Source: Bacillus sp. BHET2 (GTDB taxonomy: Bacteria; Bacillota; Bacilli; Bacillales; Bacillaceae_B). From it: a DNA stretch of 64,000 nucleotides. The notes under the pieces are model-generated. The model was given only the letters and a program-made list of their open reading frames with translations. It was not told the origin of the DNA and made no database searches. This document shows, one piece after another, positions 62,280 through 64,000 of this stretch (position 1 is its first letter; every line of letters starts with the position of its first letter). The stretch spans positions 62,001 to 126,000 of the forward strand of contig NZ_VCQN01000004.1 in the NCBI RefSeq assembly GCF_005938125.1. Reading direction: 5' to 3'. The position numbers and the translations under genes are program-made.

Positions 62280-62936
62280 ATGAAAAAGCAGTTTGCTGTT
62301 ATTGGATTAGGGAGATTTGGAGGGAATCTGGTTCAGGAATTGACTGAGCTGGATGTTGAAGTATTAGCCATTGATATTAACCATGATGTGGTTCAAAGAT
62401 ATATTGATGTTGCCACCCATGCTGTTCAAGCAAACGCGATGGATGAGTCGGTATTGAAATCACTTGGTCTAAGAAACTTTGATCACGTCATAGTTTCCTT
62501 TGGGGATAATATAGAAGCAAGTATTCTCACAACACTGCTCTTGAAAGAATTAGGAGTCAAAGAAGTATGGGTAAAAGCGTCGAATTCCTATCATCAGAAA
62601 GTGTTGGACCGGATTGGGGCCGATAAGGTCATTCATCCGGAACGTGACATGGCAAGAAGGATTGCCCATCATATCACGTCAGAAAAAATCATTGATTATA
62701 TCGAATTATCGAAGGAACACAGCATTGTAGAAGTATATGCCTCTAAAAAGGTGGCGAACAAAACCTTAAATGATTTGGACGTCAGGGCGAAATTCGGCTG
62801 TAATATCATAGCCATTCACAGGGGGGAAGAAGTCATTGTGTCCCCATCTGCCGACGAAGTGGTCAAAATTGAGGATCTGTTAATCGTTATTGGGCATAAT
62901 CGGGATATTAATCGATTTGAAAAAGAAGGTGTATAA
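62280..62936 (+). CDS. ktrA: Potassium uptake regulatory subunit KtrA
   Basis: A 218-residue RCK protein. The nucleotide-binding Rossmann motif is VIGLGRFGGNLVQEL with AIDINHDVVQRY. The C-terminal RCK_C/TrkA-C domain (SIVEVYASKKVANKTLNDLD) can bind c-di-AMP, giving a second layer of control besides the riboswitch. ATG 62280 is placed behind TTGGAGGA. Followed after 3 nt by ktrB. Confidence 0.95.
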   Translation: MKKQFAVIGLGRFGGNLVQELTELDVEVLAIDINHDVVQRYIDVATHAVQANAMDESVLKSLGLRNFDHVIVSFGDNIEASILTTLLLKELGVKEVWVKASNSYHQKVLDRIGADKVIHPERDMARRIAHHITSEKIIDYIELSKEHSIVEVYASKKVANKTLNDLDVRAKFGCNIIAIHRGEEVIVSPSADEVVKIEDLLIVIGHNRDINRFEKEGV

Positions 62937-62939
62937 AGG

Positions 62940-64000
62940 ATGAAACAAAGGGTCATTCGGTTAAGTCCCCCACAACTTCTTGTTGTGACCTTTCTATTTT
63001 TCATCATTGTAGGAATGGGATTACTCAAGCTGCCGTTTGCCACCACAGAAGACATCACGTGGCTTGATGCTTTGTTCACCACGACAAGCGCCATGACGGT
63101 GACGGGACTCGCAGTCGTCGATACAGGGGGTGCCTTCACATTATTTGGAGAAGTGGTCGTGATGAGCTTGATCCAGATTGGCGGACTCGGGATCATGTCG
63201 TTTGCGGTCTTGATTTTTATGATGCTTGGAAGGAAAATCGGGTTTAAAGAACGATTGCTATTACAGCAGGCGCTCAATCAAGCCTCTGTCGGCGGTGTCA
63301 TCAAGCTTGTGAAGTATTTATTTTTCTTTTCATTTCTCGTTGAAGGTTTAGCCGTCATCATTTTAGCGACCGAATGGGTCCCAGAGTTTGGATGGAGACA
63401 TGGGTTGTACGTCAGCGTATTTCATTCAATCTCCGCCTTCAACAATGCCGGATTTTCCTTGTGGTCCGATAGCTTAATGGGGTACGCAGGAAGCCCTGTC
63501 GTGAATTTGACGATTTCGTTTCTCTTTATAGTAGGAGGAATTGGTTTCACCGTTTTAGTGGACCTGTGGAAATCGAAAACGATTCGAAGATTGTCGCTGC
63601 ATACGAAAATCATGTTACTCGGTACCTTTATCATCAACGTCATCGCATTTATGATGATTTTCGTTCTGGAGTATAATAACCCGAATACACTGGCTCAGTT
63701 GCCGCTTCCTGATAAACTATTCGCTTCCTATTTTCAAGCGGTCACTCCCCGTACGGCGGGTTTCAATTCACTTGATTATGGAAGTATGGAACGATCCACC
63801 CTGCTTCTCACAATCCTGTTGATGTTCATCGGGGCCGGCAGTGCATCAACAGGAGGGGGAATCAAACTGACCACCTTTGTTGTGATTTCATTGAGTGTGT
63901 TCGCTTTCTTGAAAGATAAAAAGGAGATTCGTATTTTCCGTCGCACTATTGGTCAAATGCACATTTTCAAAGCGTTGGCTATTTCCATGATCAGTGTCCT
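62940..64000 (+). CDS. ktrB: Potassium transporter KtrB (3' end outside the window)
   Basis: The first 353 codons of a TrkH/KtrB channel-like transporter. Pore-loop motifs are AMTVTGLAVVDT, HSISAFNNAGFSL, TPRTAGFNSLDYG and GSASTGGGIKLTTF, the last being the fourth filter region. The frame is open to the window end; about 90-100 more residues are expected. ATG overlaps TATAAAGGATG, 3 nt behind ktrA. Confidence 0.95.
   Translation, partial: MKQRVIRLSPPQLLVVTFLFFIIVGMGLLKLPFATTEDITWLDALFTTTSAMTVTGLAVVDTGGAFTLFGEVVVMSLIQIGGLGIMSFAVLIFMMLGRKIGFKERLLLQQALNQASVGGVIKLVKYLFFFSFLVEGLAVIILATEWVPEFGWRHGLYVSVFHSISAFNNAGFSLWSDSLMGYAGSPVVNLTISFLFIVGGIGFTVLVDLWKSKTIRRLSLHTKIMLLGTFIINVIAFMMIFVLEYNNPNTLAQLPLPDKLFASYFQAVTPRTAGFNSLDYGSMERSTLLLTILLMFIGAGSASTGGGIKLTTFVVISLSVFAFLKDKKEIRIFRRTIGQMHIFKALAISMISV

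Overview
The window looks like a chromosomal segment of a low-to-moderate GC, motile, probably spore-forming Bacillaceae species. The gene order comFA-comFC-yvyF-flgM-flgN-flgK-flgL-(DUF6470)-fliW-csrA-hag-flaG-fliD-fliS-fliT-hpf-secA-prfB-yvjA-cccB-ftsE-ftsX ... ctpB ... minJ matches the Bacillus subtilis backbone. Shine-Dalgarno sites are strong and GTG/TTG starts are common. A Rossellomorea-like bacterium is my guess; the sequence does not prove it.

Layout. 1-5.8 kb: mixed genes (XRE-TPR regulator, small membrane-anchored protein, murB, EamA transporter, PilZ protein, DegV). 5.8-18.3 kb: competence genes and the late flagellar cluster with two sigma-D-type promoters. The flagellin gene hag is split by a 362-nt ORF-less group I intron; its last 37 codons lie beyond the intron. 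18.3-23.7 kb: accessory genes, including a REP-associated (RAYT) transposase bracketed by its palindromic repeats, hpf with a sigma-B-like promoter, and a frameshifted C-terminal aminopeptidase remnant. 24-33.3 kb: secA, prfB (with the +1 programmed frameshift), yvjA, cccB, ftsEX and an M23 hydrolase that FtsEX probably controls. 33.4-35.1 kb: a c-di-GMP-I riboswitch in front of an orphan 79-residue protein, a thioredoxin-like protein and a DUF302 protein. 35.2-39.3 kb: methionine genes (metI; S-box-metY-metX). 39.4-52.5 kb: ctpB, a nine-gene exopolysaccharide operon and minJ. 52.6-55.3 kb: a locally duplicated family of about 152-residue proteins of unknown function. One copy is fused in frame to a family 2 glycosyltransferase, and there is a recombination scar containing decayed copies. 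55.5-60.9 kb: a divergent pair of operons (lipoprotein-response regulator-histidine kinase, and polysaccharide deacetylase-LCP protein) with OmpR/WalR-type direct repeats between them. 61-64 kb: a DUF1206 protein and a c-di-AMP riboswitch controlling ktrA-ktrB (ktrB runs off the end).

How the parts work together. The FliW-CsrA pair encoded just upstream should control hag translation, because the hag leader has two GGA sites. The intron adds a second RNA-level step, since unspliced mRNA gives a flagellin lacking its C-terminal D0 helix. Cyclic dinucleotides enter three times: PilZ, the c-di-GMP riboswitch and the c-di-AMP riboswitch. Two families of dispersed noncoding repeats sit in the intergenic spaces: a GAGGGACGGACCTC palindromic element and a ~125-nt structured element.

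The strongest 'second look' items are the flagellin group I intron, the glycosyltransferase/small-protein array, the c-di-GMP riboswitch orphan gene and the RAYT with its repeats.
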